DNA from: Phlebotomus papatasi | Lineage: Eukaryota; Arthropoda; Insecta; Diptera; Psychodidae | DNA length: 64,000 bases | Direction of reading: 5' to 3' | NCBI RefSeq assembly: GCF_024763615.1 | Contig: NC_077223.1 | Location: 620,001 to 684,000 of the forward strand | Shown: piece by piece, positions 12,035-23,780 of the stretch | How positions within the stretch are numbered: position 1 is the first letter of the stretch | Layout of the letters: each line of letters starts with the position of its first letter | The notes under the pieces: model-generated | Seen by the model: the letters and a program-made list of their open reading frames with translations, nothing else | Database searches by the model: none | What the model was told of the DNA's origin: nothing | Position numbers and translations under genes: made by a program

Positions 12035-12823
12035 TAGTGCTTAAATTTTATTAAGCACTTTTAAGTAAATTAAGTAAAATTAAGCAAATAATTATCTGAC
12101 TATCCTAAGACATAAAGCCCTAAAATTGTTATTGATCGATTTAATAGCAAAATCACAAAAAAAAAACAAGAAAATCGTTAATTGTGGACGTTATGGTAGA
12201 TATAAACAATATCACATTTTCTTTAATTTTTCTTTTACATCATAGTAGTGAAATTTATTTAATTAGTGCATTTAAGCCAGAGGTAAGCAAGAACTGTTTG
12301 AAACCGAACAAACGGAACAACCGAACAACCGTTAAAACGGTACTTGGACGGTCAAACTTATTTTGACCTTTATTCGGTTTCAAACGGTTCTTGCTCATCC
12401 CTACTTCAAGCACATAAATGTAGGAGAAATCGCGCTACATTTGGACGTTTTATGCTTCGCACAAATCTTTTTTCTCAATATGTTTTAAATGAATTTGGCC
12501 CATTATAATATTATATTTTAATAGCTAGTCAAATGCCTCAAATTTCCAGAAAAGAGCTCTGGGTAAAATCCATAAGGAACATAAAGAAAAACTTGAATTA
12601 TCCGAAGCATGAGTCGTCCGAAGGTAGCGCGCTTTCCCCTACAACGTTCAAAGAAAACTTTCTCAAATTTAAATTAAAGATTTTCAAAATAGAGTCATTG
12701 GAACAGGATTTTCCGAGAATGTCCTGAAAAAACTTACTTTGAAAATTAGGAATGAATTAATATTATTTAATTAAATAACTTAAATGTCAATTATCTTTGA
12801 ATTCAATTAGCAACTTGAGCCCT
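12035..12823. other. Intergenic, no gene seen
   Basis: No convincing ORF. A simple AACCG-rich run near 12300-12350 (repeated CGGAACAACCGAACAACCG) is low complexity. Confidence 0.4.
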
Positions 12824-13075
12824 CACTGAGAGAAATCCGAAAAAGTTAAAACAACATTCCGGAAATGTTTATTATACCCTGCAGTATTATTCTGAAATCG
12901 GTGTAAATACTATGCTTTTTAGGTGTATTAGAGGTTAAAGTTACCCTTTTTCATGTTAATTTTACCCTTAAAAAAGTGTAAAATTAACATTAAAAAATGT
13001 TGATATATTTTTACACATAAAAAGTGTTAAAATTATGAAAAAAAAGTTTATCGCACCCTCTTTTTTTTCTCAGTG
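12824..13075. mobile_element. MITE family A (CACTGAGA ends), copy 1
   Basis: 252-bp foldback. Ends CACTGAGAGAAATCCG and TTTTTTCTCAGTG, inner arms TTAATTTTACCC / GTGTAAAATTAACAT. Copies at 23529, 42304 and 55196 have the same length within 5 bases. Here the flanks are CT rather than TA, so the target duplication has mutated or differs. Non-autonomous, mariner-like by its TA preference in the other copies. Confidence 0.85.
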
Positions 13076-16028
13076 CTCTAACACTTAAAGTTTCCGAGAT
13101 AATTGACTTTAGAGTTTTTCTGATACCTTTATTGACTCTTTCATTCGATTTTTCTCATTTTCAAGTAAAATTTCCATAATTCATTTCACAAGCTTGTTTA
13201 ATCTTTTTCTTTTTTTATGTTGAAGTTTTACAATAAAAAAAAAACTTTTGGTATACTAGCATTACTCTGATCATTGAAAATTAGGCCAATTTTTCATCTG
13301 TTAAAGTAGTGCATCATGTTCTGTATTTTTTCGCCAAATTTATTGGGTAAGAGCCAAATCCTCAATGATTTATGACAATTTTTTGTCCATTTTGTGGTAT
13401 ATTTTGCATTTTACAGTTTGTGGATTGCAATGTAGTGAAGACCACGCTAAGTAAATTTATGGTGTCATAAGCTCCTGAAAATGTCCCATAATTACACTTT
13501 TAACACAATGTGCGGATCAAATTGTGTTATTTATAGGTAAGCTGATATCGAAGGCATTCTGTGAAAATTTTCATGATAGATTTTTGGCAAACAAGAAAAA
13601 ATTTTGGAGATAGAGGAATAAATAAATAAATAAATAAAATGAATAAGGCGAATATTGGTTAGTTTCTCTAAAAAAAATATTTTTGGATGAAAATGTCAAG
13701 AAGGTTTTATTTAATAGAAAAAATAAATGTTAGACAAATTCTTGCCAAGAACAACTTACATTTTATGAATGACATATGTTTTTCAATTAATTTTGCTTTT
13801 ACTAGTTTAATTTAATTTTTACTTGGATTACAAAATATTTTCAATCTGTTATGGCTAAACCAGCATAAAAAAATTGCAAGAATCCAAGATATCTTTAAAG
13901 CAAACTTTAGTTTATGGATAAAGTGTTTATGTCGTAAGTTTCAGAGGCTGAATTGTTGCTGATATCAAATATTTGGTCTACACTTGACTTTTCCCATCAT
14001 ATAAAAATTCAACTATCGAGAAAAAGGAACACCATTTTTCCGATATATTTATCTATCGCCTCGCCCGAGTTTTTTTTCCTATAAAAATTCGAAACTATAT
14101 ATCCAATGACACATCCCTAAAAGCATTCGTTTATCGTCCCAACTTTACTGTGTTATGCATATCAATGCTCAACAGTTCACACATAAATCATGTTAGGACT
14201 TTCTTTTTGCCCCATGCTTGACTGAGGAAAATTTCGGAAAATTTGTTCTTCGAACAGAAACATTAAACTGTGCATGTAATCATGGTAGAGGAAAGTGGGG
14301 CAGTGCAGACATGCTTGACTTTCGATAATACAAAATTCAGTTACTATAAATTATATATGTAGAGGAAAGTGCCCAGCCTATCCTTTGTCATTGGATACTC
14401 AGTGGCCTTTAATGTTGCCCTGCTTTCGAATTTAACCACTAAGATTTGTCATATTGATCACTCAGAATAAGAAAAGAACAACTCGCAAATGGTCAACTTT
14501 AAAGGAGAGCGATTTAAAGCTGAGATTTGCATTTGCTAATAAATCAATTAATTTAACTTCACTTTCCTAATATTGTACATCAAACGAAAGGATTCGATAA
14601 TAGCTATCTTAATTCCATAAAATTTTCACAAAATAATGTGTATTTTAATAACTATTACAATATTTTGCGACTTGTAACATATTTTTCCTGAGCTGTCATA
14701 TCAAAAGCTCAGGATAAAACCCGAACAACTCGAGTTTCCTACGCTGCCAAAAGACCCGGCTGGTCACGCATCATTTGTCAAAATTGTTTTGATATCATTC
14801 CCCATACGCATCACTATCTATGTATACCAATTGAACTAAGTAATTTTTTCAAGACATTTTAACACTTTAAAACCCAAGCCAAAAAATCACGTAAAATACC
14901 AAACTGGCATAAAATGCCAGTGCAGATATTCTCCACAAAAAAGCATTTTTTTTCAATAGTTTTTCGTTCCGTAAGACTTCTACAGCAATTCTAGGACTCA
15001 TACATTATTTTTTCAATAAATATTTTCTCATTTTCTTGTCATTTTTATATAAATTTTGTGAAAATTGACAACAAATGCTAAAGTGAATTTTTACAGATTT
15101 TCGTAGCAAAAAGGCAATTTCTATTGAATTTCCTTTTTCCTAGCAATTTGGCAAGAATCTTAGAACCCATATCTATATATTTTCCTGTAAAATTTTCAAA
15201 TTCTCAAGTATAGTTTGTGCTTTTGTTTAAGAAAATTTTATGTGAAATCCCAGCAGGGAATCGACAAAGAAAAACAAAGCGAAAAGTGAATTTTCACCTT
15301 ATTTTTTATATTACCATTCTACAACAATTCTAGGTTTTTAAATTTTTAATAATTATTTTAACATTTTCACGTATTTTTTAAGATTTTTTCGAATCATGAC
15401 AAAACTCAAAAAAATGTTAACATTTTTTAGGTTATGTAGTATAAGCCATTCAAATGTCCATTTCGGATGCCAACTCCCTATAAAAAAGGTGGCATTTTAC
15501 GACAATTTGATCCTTTTTTTATTTTATAGAAGAGTTATTAACTATTATTAACTATATTAGTTATAAACTAGTTATTACCAAATTGAAGACTATACATATT
15601 TGCAGCCAAATAATAGCTTATCCATTGTCGTGAAATCAGCCGGGATACTTTTGACAAGCAAAATGATGACGTCACACGGTCGAATTATGCGGCTCTTATC
15701 CTGACTAAATTGAAAAATGAGTGTGATCTTGCTTTTTTAGAAAAAGCGCTATAACTTTGGGAATATTTTATTTTCAGGTATAATATTCACAGGGAAAGTA
15801 AAGGGTGTCAAGGAGTATCCGAAAAGCGAAAAAAACGAATTTTACAATAAAAATCGAGTTGTTCGGGTCTTATTCTGAGTGATCGATATTTGAAAACCGA
15901 CAAGAATTGTTAAATTCAACAAAATAAGGGAATTTTTACACCTTTTTCTGAATAAACTTACACGTCAGAGATACTTCCGAAAGCTATTTGCACCATTTAA
16001 TACCAAAATCAGACAACTCACCCTTTTC
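13076..16028. other. Intergenic, no gene seen
   Basis: AT-rich. Contains a TAAA tetranucleotide run near 13618-13640 and single GGGGAAAGTG-type element ends near 14285 and 14362. CTCAGGATAAAACCCGAACAACTCGAG near 14708 recurs inverted near 15857 (CGAGTTGTTCGGGTCTTATTCTGAG), so 14.45-15.9 kb may be one eroded element of about 1.4 kb. Confidence 0.4.
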
Positions 16029-16358
16029 ATGATCCAACAGATTATATTCATAGTATCCCTAATCAGCATAGTTTGCTCCATTTCCACTCAAAATGTATTC
16101 AAGTCAGAAGTTCAATATATGCAAATGCCGGAATATGTCCATAAAACAGAAGTCAAAATGGATTTAGAAAAGGGAAATATTAAATATAATTTTCTATTTC
16201 ATTTCACTGGCACTCAAACTCTCAATACAATCTCTTTTAAGGGTAGCACGAGGATGCGAGTGAGACTTGATATAAAAAAATTTTATTTGAACATTATGTT
16301 AATCTTGCACATGTTCAATGTGTACCCGTATTTGAAAATGGCTAAATTTGATGCATAA
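16029..16358 (+). CDS. Small putative secreted protein, unrecognised
   Basis: 109 codons from ATG to TAA. Residues 1-20 (MIQQIIFIVSLISIVCSIST) look like a cleavable signal peptide. The C-terminal part MRVRLDIKKFYLNIMLILHMFNVYPYLKMAKFDA loosely recalls the end of insect DUF1091 secreted proteins, in which a segment ending in xDAC is followed by more sequence; here the frame stops right after FDA. If that resemblance is real, this is a truncated or decayed copy. No introns, neighbours or conserved cysteines support it. It may be chance. Confidence 0.3.
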   Translation: MIQQIIFIVSLISIVCSISTQNVFKSEVQYMQMPEYVHKTEVKMDLEKGNIKYNFLFHFTGTQTLNTISFKGSTRMRVRLDIKKFYLNIMLILHMFNVYPYLKMAKFDA

Positions 16359-17344
16359 GCAGAATATATAAACAAATAGCATTGTAACCCTCCGGGCCTG
16401 AAAACATCAGCAGCGTACAGGAATATGCATTCAATAGGTATAGTTATCGATTTTATTCTATATACTAAAAATCGTTCTAAAGTGATTTTTGTCGTTTTGC
16501 ACTCACTGATTGAAAAAAATGGAACAACATAAAGAAGATGTCATCGGATCAAATCCAACACTCTGTAAATTTTGAAGAAATGTTTTGTATTAAAAACGTT
16601 TGCTTCTCAAAATCGAGTTTCTCCTTCACTGAAAACCTTTCATTGTTAAATTAAGCTGCTCAGAAATTAAATCTTCTCATGATCACAAGAAATGATAAAT
16701 TTTATACAACATGCGTTTGAGAAAACAAACATGTAATGCTTTTACTGAACATGCTGGAAAATGCAGTGTGATAATTGACAAGAAAAGCGACAGTTGCTAA
16801 TGGAAAAGAGCTTTGTAGCACAATAAATCCTTTATACATTTCACAAAAAGTTTAAGTCGAACTTTGTTCCTTACGCTCTCTTTGTACTTCCTTCAAGTTG
16901 TTCACTGAATGTCAGAGGAAAAAATGCTAAAGAAGGATTTTGCTTATACATCATACTCATATTCAGAATATTTTCTATATACGCATAAAAAAAACTGAGG
17001 TCGATTGGGTATAAGAAGTTCCCATTGCTGATACGCCTCATCCATTAGGTATACTTACTGTCCTGATGTATTTCTTAATCTCATGTGACACTGACTGATG
17101 TAAAAACATAAAATCAATACCTGAATGAAGAATGAAGCCACAGAATGAAAGAGATGCAACACAAACATTAATTAATGTACGTGGACCGAAATTTGACAAT
17201 GTTTCATATTTTTAATAAAAGCACCAAAGCGTCATAGCTTTGTGAAATGTTCAGACCTAGGAGTACCAACCGTGAGAAATGATATTGACACTGACACAAA
17301 AAGCTGGGAAAAAGGATTTTCGGGTAATTTTTGATTCTTTACTT
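16359..17344. other. Intergenic, no gene seen
   Basis: No coding signal found. Sequence appears mostly unique in the window, without obvious inverted repeats. Confidence 0.4.
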
Positions 17345-17491
17345 TCAAACAATCCATATAGTTAGGGACGTTAGGAGAATGTTGGAATAGTTCGCACAGA
17401 GAGAGTGAATCTTACAATGCGAATTTTCTCTTTTTATTTCAAGTACTGGCCTGATTTTACTAAAAACTTCTGAATGACACTGCGAAGGCAT
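17345..17491 (-). pseudogene. Odorant-receptor 5' relic (paralogue of the gene at 19.7-20.9 kb)
   Basis: Frame from ATG at 17491 to TGA at 17345-17347, 48 codons, beginning MPSQCHSEVFSKI. The intact receptor begins MPSQRHLEVLNQI, and nucleotide similarity is clear around the start and for about 150 bases upstream. After about 20 codons the match fades and no transmembrane sequence follows, so only the promoter-proximal part of a tandem duplicate survives. A coding function is unlikely. Confidence 0.65.
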
Positions 17492-17640
17492 ATTTTCCTG
17501 TATCTGTAACTCACTGATTGAGAGTTTATTATAGACTGAAACCTAGTTCTTCTGTCAATTTATTTATTGTTCTATCTTAGGTTCAGAAATCAATAAAAGT
17601 GTTTCAATGTGTGTTGATAGTAATTATTGCAATTTAACTC
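17492..17640 (-). promoter_or_regulatory. Duplicated odorant-receptor 5' flank (relic)
   Basis: Aligns with 20932-21080: shared blocks TGTAACTCACTG, TTTATTTATT, TGTTTCAATGT-like and TTGATAGTAATT-like. It is the upstream region of the receptor relic and marks the extent of the duplicated block. Confidence 0.5.
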
Positions 17641-18009
17641 AATTTTAAAATATTTAAGGTGGATGCCTCGAATGTCGCCACTACCCCATTTTATGCCTCC
17701 TTGAATAAAATGATATATTTTCAATACCATTTTATACTAATATTAGAATAGTCAGAAACACTTTACCAGAAAAGATTAGACCATTTTTGTTTTTTTCCCT
17801 ATTATTTTATATGCAATAACATCAGGATTATTTTACAACCATCCTTTAAACCTTATAAAGAGAATAAAAAGATCAAAACTTCGGTCTAAAACGATTTAAT
17901 GTTAAAACAGACAGTAGATATTCAAATTTGAAACCTTTTTAAGAGTAACCATCCATACATTATTGTGATGGAGATTTGAGTAATGACCGAATAAATAAGA
18001 TCGCAAGTA

Positions 18010-18505
18010 CAAGCTGCCGAGATGAGGTATCTGAGGGTGGTTAAGGGAATCACTCGTCGAGATCGAGTAAGGAATGTGGCCTTTCGTGAAGAGCTAAGAG
18101 TCGATGAGTTGCCTCTTCGTGTTGAGAGATGACAACTCCGATGGTATGGTCATGTTCGATGCATGAATGAAGAAAGATTTCCCGGAAAAGCTATGTAAGC
18201 CATTGCGAGGAGACTTGGACCTCGGAGCAGACCTAGGACATGGTGGCTGAATCAAATTCAGGATCTTGCCTTGAGTCGTCTTGGGATCGGCTTCGAACAC
18301 CTTTTCAAAGTAGCAGAGGATCGACAGACGTAGGCGGTAACGTTTGTATCCTAAGTGCCTTGACAGACCTGGGAAGTGCCTTAGGATTGAACTCGAATAT
18401 CTTCCTAAAATGACGGAGGATCGACAAGCGTGGGCCGCTAAACTCGATCTCATAGGTCTGCGAGCCCAATAGGAATAAGCAGTTGACAATGATAATGATG
18501 ATTCC
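18010..18505 (+). mobile_element. Decayed LINE 3' end (reverse transcriptase C-terminus)
   Basis: In one frame: AEMRYLRVVKGITRRDRVRN, then stop, then QLRWYGHVRCMNEERFPGKAM, stop, then RPRTWWLNQIQDLALSRLGI and VAEDRQT. This RWxGHV..RPR..W..Q/D..DR order is typical of the C-terminal end of RTE/I-type non-LTR retrotransposons. In-frame TGA and TAA show it is dead. The last 90 bases are present twice (18275-18345 and 18355-18440). The tail is TGATAATGATGATT. A related fragment is at 40640-40870. Confidence 0.75.
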
Positions 18506-19383
18506 TTTAATGAATATGACCTAATAGGAATATATTTATAAGTCAGTCTTAAGACACACACTTCGTGACAAAAATTGAGATAAATCTATTAAATAAATAT
18601 GGGAAAAATATGAAATGTTCAAAGTCAGAGTATATTTGAAGCTTGAAAGCCGTCCACTATGGATTTCCCGAGCTCCCACAGTTTCTCGAAAAATTGATGG
18701 ATCCCTGATTTGGATTTCCCTATGACATACATTCAAATATTAGACCTATCGTCTATGTGTACATACACAGGAGTATTTGATGAGAATACTAAAGTTAGAA
18801 ACAGATGTTTGAATTGTGTTACTTGCAATTATTTTAATCTTACCCAATTTAAAAATATTTATGCATTTACCATAAAAGTAGGTCAGATCCAGCACAGCAC
18901 ACAGGGGCGTCATAATTGTTGCTGATGGGCTTTAAAATCAGAAAAGACATTTGTTCTCTTTTTTTTTATTTGATATTATTGACAATCATCTAAATTTCTC
19001 TGGTCCTAGGTGAGATTTCGTCTGATCAGTCAGTTGCTAATTCATTCGATGATATAACGATTTACAGTTTCGGCAAAGGCAACAAGTCATTTAATTAGTA
19101 GTAAATCAAAATAAAATTAAAATTGTTTTTTTTTTAACGTGAGTCTGAAATACTCTTTTCAAGATATAAGACAGATCTAGTTGTGGTTATGTACCAAGAA
19201 TTTTTATTCTGTGGTTTGATAAAGTGATTTTCAAATATTTATTACAGATTGTGTTAATTCCTTGGCGGGTAATTAGTAGACAATTCGGTTTGGGAAAAAT
19301 GTACCCTTCCTGCATCTCACTAGAAGATATTGAGCATTAAAAGGCTTTAAATAACATTAAATAATTCTCTTTATTTTGATACA
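18506..19383. other. Intergenic, no gene seen
   Basis: AT-rich spacer between the LINE relic and the receptor's 3' side. No ORF with a family signature. Confidence 0.4.
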
Positions 19384-19544
19384 GGGGGTAGAGGGGCATC
19401 TTTATAAATGGTTTTTAAATAGAAATGAACTTTACCATGACACAACTCAGCTCGGTAAACCAACTAGTTTTGGAAATAGAAAAAAAAAATCCCAATTTCA
19501 AAGCTACTCAAAGGTACCCCATTTCAAAGATGCCCCACTACCCC
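19384..19544. mobile_element. Short foldback MITE
   Basis: About 160 bp. Left arm GGGGGTAGAGGGGCATCTTT, right arm AAAGATGCCCCACTACCCCT, with TA next to the right end (19545-19546). It lies about 45 bases beyond the receptor's likely poly(A) signal. Confidence 0.6.
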
Positions 19545-19589
19545 TATCGAGAAAGCGGAGAAAAAATTCTGCTACCAGGCCGACCGAGT

Positions 19590-19595
19590 TTTATT
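19590..19595 (-). terminator. Poly(A) signal of the odorant receptor
   Basis: AATAAA on the minus strand, about 60 bases after the receptor stop codon. Confidence 0.5.
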
Positions 19596-19653
19596 AGTGA
19601 TGACGGCTTAGTAATCTGAATGCACAACGACGTACGTATCTTTCATCCATATT

Positions 19654-20931
19654 TTACTCGTATGCGTACAGCGTGAGAATGAGAGTAGACCAGGATAAGG
19701 CTATCTTTAGAATCTGCAAAAACAGAAGTGACAAACATTTATATCAAACCAAAAAAAAAAATTAAATTTTTAAATTATTACCTGAACAAATGTGTAGATA
19801 TTAACATTGTACATTCCGCCGGCTTTCATTCCGTAGGCCTTTTGAGTTACTCCCAGGATAATCATAAAGGACTTTCGGTCCTTCAAATTCATATCGTACC
19901 AATTAGTTGAGTACAGCACTGTCGTTAGTCTTTCCATTTTGATCGTGATGAATTCACCAAAGAAACAGTATAGAAACGTTTGAATAAATGCTGTAGATGC
20001 CATTATGTAGCCATCAGGAATCGTAGGATTCAAACGAATTAAAAAGAATACTCCAAAAATAATAATTCCACTTGATAGAAACTGAATAAGGAGTGAAATT
20101 GACATAATATTGTTCAAGCGATTAATATTGTCGACTACGTCACAATATCTAATTATAAAAATTTTTAGAAAATCAGAATTTTCCTGAATTTTCTCTTTGT
20201 TCGAAAAGATGTAGTCAAAAAGAATGTCACAGGCTGACATAATTCCGAAGCCAAAGAAAACCATACCAGAATCGTTGAAAACGATAAATGAAATTGATAA
20301 TGCAGGAAAAATGAATTGTAGGAGAAGCATAATTTCTGAAGAGTAAGAATAATTATTCGGAATAAAAGGGACATGAAAAATAACTTTCGATTCTCCTGCT
20401 AGTGCATTTGCAGTTGAAAGGACTAGAAGTGCTACAATCATACATACGCTTAGTATTCTGAAATAGATTAATGTTTTTATAATAATGAAACTTAAAAAGC
20501 TAAAATTAAAAAAAAATCTTTACTCACTTGAAACAGATTAGCCAAGCATTACTTAACTGAACCAGATGTTTCTCAGAAATATCTCTCAATTCCTTATTCT
20601 CAAGATAGTTCTGAAGGGACTCTACCTTATCCAGTAGCTTCAGTAAGTTGCTTCGGTGGTACCGCATTAAAAGTGTTTTCAAAATTATTTGAACATGTGC
20701 CATAAAATACATTAAGGATATCATAAGATTCCTTGTAACGCATCCATCGAAGGTATTTCCAATGTAAGTCAATAAAAACACAATGGCCAATGCTGAACAG
20801 ATTAGGGGAGCCCTAATCAACATACGATAACGAAACGTTTCGTTTGTCACGAAATTAGATGCAAATGAAATTCCTAGTTTTAGCCTTAGTTTAATTTGGT
20901 TAAGAACTTCCAAATGACGTTGCGAAGGCAT
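19654..20931 (-). CDS. Odorant receptor (insect 7tm_6 family), three exons, complete
   Basis: Ligand-binding subunit of a heteromeric odorant-gated cation channel in olfactory neuron membranes (family knowledge; it would pair with Orco). Exons: 20931-20528, 20457-19782, 19713-19654. Introns are 70 and 68 bases, with donors CAA|GTGAGT and CAG|GTAATA and acceptors TTTCAG and TTTGCAG; phases 2 and 0 fit. Total 1140 bases, 379 residues, usual for the family. Exon 1 starts MPSQRHLEVLNQIKLRL and has two hydrophobic helices; exon 2 carries about four more. The last exon encodes only 19 residues (ILKIALSWSTLILTLYAYE), which complete the typical seventh helix after TFVQ. A longer frame upstream of the ATG begins with GTG, not ATG, so I start at 20931. 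Confidence 0.85.
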
Positions 20932-21080
20932 ATTTTCTGTGATGTAACTCACTGGGAGCTTTTCTAAAGACTAAAACTGTTTTTATTTGTCTACGATTTA
21001 TTTATTACTTTTATGAGAAAATCGCAATTAAAAACAGATGTTTTAATGTTAGTCAACAGTAATTTTACATATTGAGAAAA
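20932..21080 (-). promoter_or_regulatory. Upstream region of the odorant receptor
   Basis: Directly upstream of the ATG and recognisably similar to 17492-17640 next to the receptor relic. No TATA box can be named with confidence. Confidence 0.4.
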
Positions 21081-21790
21081 TCACGACAGAGTTCCTGACA
21101 ATAAAAAAATAAACGCTGACATATTACTGAACTTTTGAACGGCAATGCGCCCATCGTCAAATAGAAGAGAAATAGCTCAGTGTAAAAAAATTATTCCAGA
21201 GTTTTCGGTGCAAGCACCTCTTTCAGACGCTGGCTCTGAAGGGAATATTCCTGTTCAAAAGGATGTCATTGGATATAAAAATCTACACAGAGAATCTTCT
21301 ATTTTATAAATTTCTTCCTATCAATAATTTTCTTTTACTTGGCGCGATGATCAGGTTTTCCTTGTGCGGGAAAGTAAATTTTAACCTTCCACGGACAATT
21401 AACTAGATTTGGTAGTTTGGATTAAGTTTTGGATCGTTACATAGAGAGAAATCCTAATGTAACTTTCATAAAATTCCGAAATTCTGATATTAATTTATAC
21501 AATATTTAACAATAACCATCTTCATTTTGGTTTATAAAAACAGAAATTCCTGAACTTATGACTTTTAGATGTAATATTTCAACGAGTTCAAAAGCTCTTT
21601 TGCTTCCTTTACTGGTTCCGGATAAATCATTTAAAGGTTCGCTCAAAGAAGCTTAGGGCGCAATTGATTTTTTTTAATAAAAATAAATTATCGATTTATT
21701 TACAGGTTCAATATTACTTCATTAACTTATGGAACCGATTCGATCTTATGCCTTATAGACACAATTACGACTTAAACCAAAAGACGGCTT
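21081..21790. other. Intergenic, no gene seen
   Basis: No coding signal. It borders the LINE tail that starts at about 21792. Confidence 0.4.
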
Positions 21791-21791
21791 A

Positions 21792-22900
21792 AGTACTTAC
21801 TTACTTAACCGGCGCTAGAACCAATTGCTGGTCTTGGCCGAACGTCCCGTTCCATCTCTTTCACTCCTACCGATCATGTAAGCACTTCTAGAGAAAACGT
21901 AAAGAGATATAGACAAACGGTTTTCAACCGAGATTTCATCCGATATAATCGAAGGTCCGATTAATCGAATAATCGATTAATGGAAAATAGATTTTCGAAT
22001 ATTCGATGTGGAATATTTCGAAATCTAGATGAGGCTTCCAACGATGGGTTGCACTGCTTCCTCGTTGTTCCCTGACCTGAGCTATAATCAAAAATGTTTT
22101 AACCAGGCTGCATTTTTGGTGTTTATGAAACGACTTACTTAACCAAAACTACAAACAACTACTAGTTTTGGCCTAACTCAGGATCCTAAGCTCTGGCAAG
22201 TTGCCTGAAATTTGAAGCCACTTTCTCACACTTCGATTTAAATTTATATTAGATTTTTTTGGAACTCGCGACCATTACGCTAAATATCTAAAAATTGAGA
22301 AGTTTTTTCGTATTATAAGATCCCTTACCGCGTCGAAGGATAAATATACTAAACTTTTGTTTAATTTCCTCTGAGCACTGTGAGCTGAGTCCGAGATGAA
22401 TTTAGGGAATTAACTTCAAATAGCTCCATATAAAAAAGTCAACTTGCTACGTGCTTGTCAGGGCCCATTTCCATACGATTCTGTTACGCGCCACCGTTTT
22501 CGAATATCGCACTTCTATTGAGCTGGCGTCCTGGTCCACGCCGACTGGTCGGCCTCGTTTCGTCAAAGCTTAGAGTCCGCCTCTAAAGACTTTCTAGGCT
22601 GAGCCGTTCTCGTCTTTGCAAACAATATGACCCGGCCGCCGGAGCATATTGCTGTGTATTTGCTTGACGACAGTTACCTTTCGATAGCGCTCATCTCATA
22701 CACCTAATAGTTCTATAGGCTTCGAAGTCGTTCCTCCTCATAATACGTGACCAGATTTTGCCGTAAAATCCTCTTCTCAAAAGCATGTAAGAGTTAGCAA
22801 TTCTATTTGCTGAGGACCCAGATCCACGTTTCAGACGAAACCGTGAAGATCGCGGGATCATAGTCCTATGCAGTAGTACATTAGGATTAGTCTTTATGTC
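21792..22900 (-). mobile_element. Decayed LINE with (TAAG)n tail
   Basis: On the minus strand the element ends in GGTTAAGTAAGTAAGTACTT (21792-21811). Upstream, 22450-22880 is GC-richer and translates with many stops into MLRRPGHIVCKDENGSA..KVFRGGL, KRGRPVGVDQDAS and an EEDF..KSGHV-like stretch. This is the LRW(x)GHV..RM.E.R..KVF..RGRP..W.DQ order of LINE reverse-transcriptase C-termini. Same general type as 62870-63790, whose tail is also (TAAG)n. The part 21890-22440 may include other insertions. Confidence 0.55.
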
Positions 22901-23528
22901 TAAGGTTTCGGATAACTCTTAACCCATTCAGTCAATGTACCTGAAATACTTGAGATAGAATGTTCAACAAAGAGATTATTACAAATAAAACAAAATTTTT
23001 CCTAATCCTCAATTAAGTTGCTATTTATAAGCAAAAACATTAGTTTTCTCTTTGTTTCTTTGTTAAATCTTACCATCTAACGATACCGTTGTTGTTTTTT
23101 TTTTTTAGTGATTATTTCAAAAAAAAAGCGCCCCAAAGTTCTATGTATATTCGTGAGAGTGTCAAAATTTTCAACTGGGAACGCCTGTATCTAGACAACT
23201 GAGTGACCTAGGTCGGATTATATATATTCTGAAAAGGTCTTGGCATCAGTTATAACATACTAAAATTTTAGCTCATTCGGTTGAATTTTAGCTTTGACAG
23301 TTATTCTATTATTAAAAAAGCAGCATTATTAAAATTAGAGAAAATATGCCATTTATCAGTCTTTTTGAGCCACATAATCCCTTGTATTACCTATTCAATT
23401 TCAAACAAAAGATTTTCGACTTACTTTTCTGAAAATTTCTGAGTGTTTTGCTCAATAATTTTCTTAATCATTGTAATCCAATGGTCCTCAAAGGGACAAA
23501 AAAAATTCAAACTTGAGCAGGACAACTA
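22901..23528. other. Intergenic, no gene seen
   Basis: AT-rich, no ORF of note and no clear inverted repeat. Confidence 0.4.
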
Positions 23529-23780
23529 CTCTGAGAGAAATCCGAAAAAGTTAAAATAACATTCCGGAAATGTTAATTTTACCCTGCAGTATTGATCCAA
23601 AATCAGCGTAAATATTACCCTTGTTAGGTGTATTAGGAGTTAAAATTACCCTTTTTCATGTTAATTTTACACTTAAAAAGGTGTAAAATTAACATTAAAA
23701 AATGTTGATATATTTTTACACCTAAAAAGTATTATGGTTCTGAGGAAAAAAAGTTAATCGCGCCCTCTTTTTTCTCAGTG
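23529..23780. mobile_element. MITE family A, copy 2
   Basis: 252 bp, TA at 23527-23528 and 23781-23782. Ends CTCTGAGAGAAATCCG and TTTTTTCTCAGTG. Same orientation as copy 1 and highly similar to it. Confidence 0.88.

Noticed and set aside
20932..20952. Upstream start of the odorant receptor (xSYITENMPSQ)
   Set aside because: The codon there is GTG; the relic paralogue has no start at the same place, while MPSQ is preserved in both.
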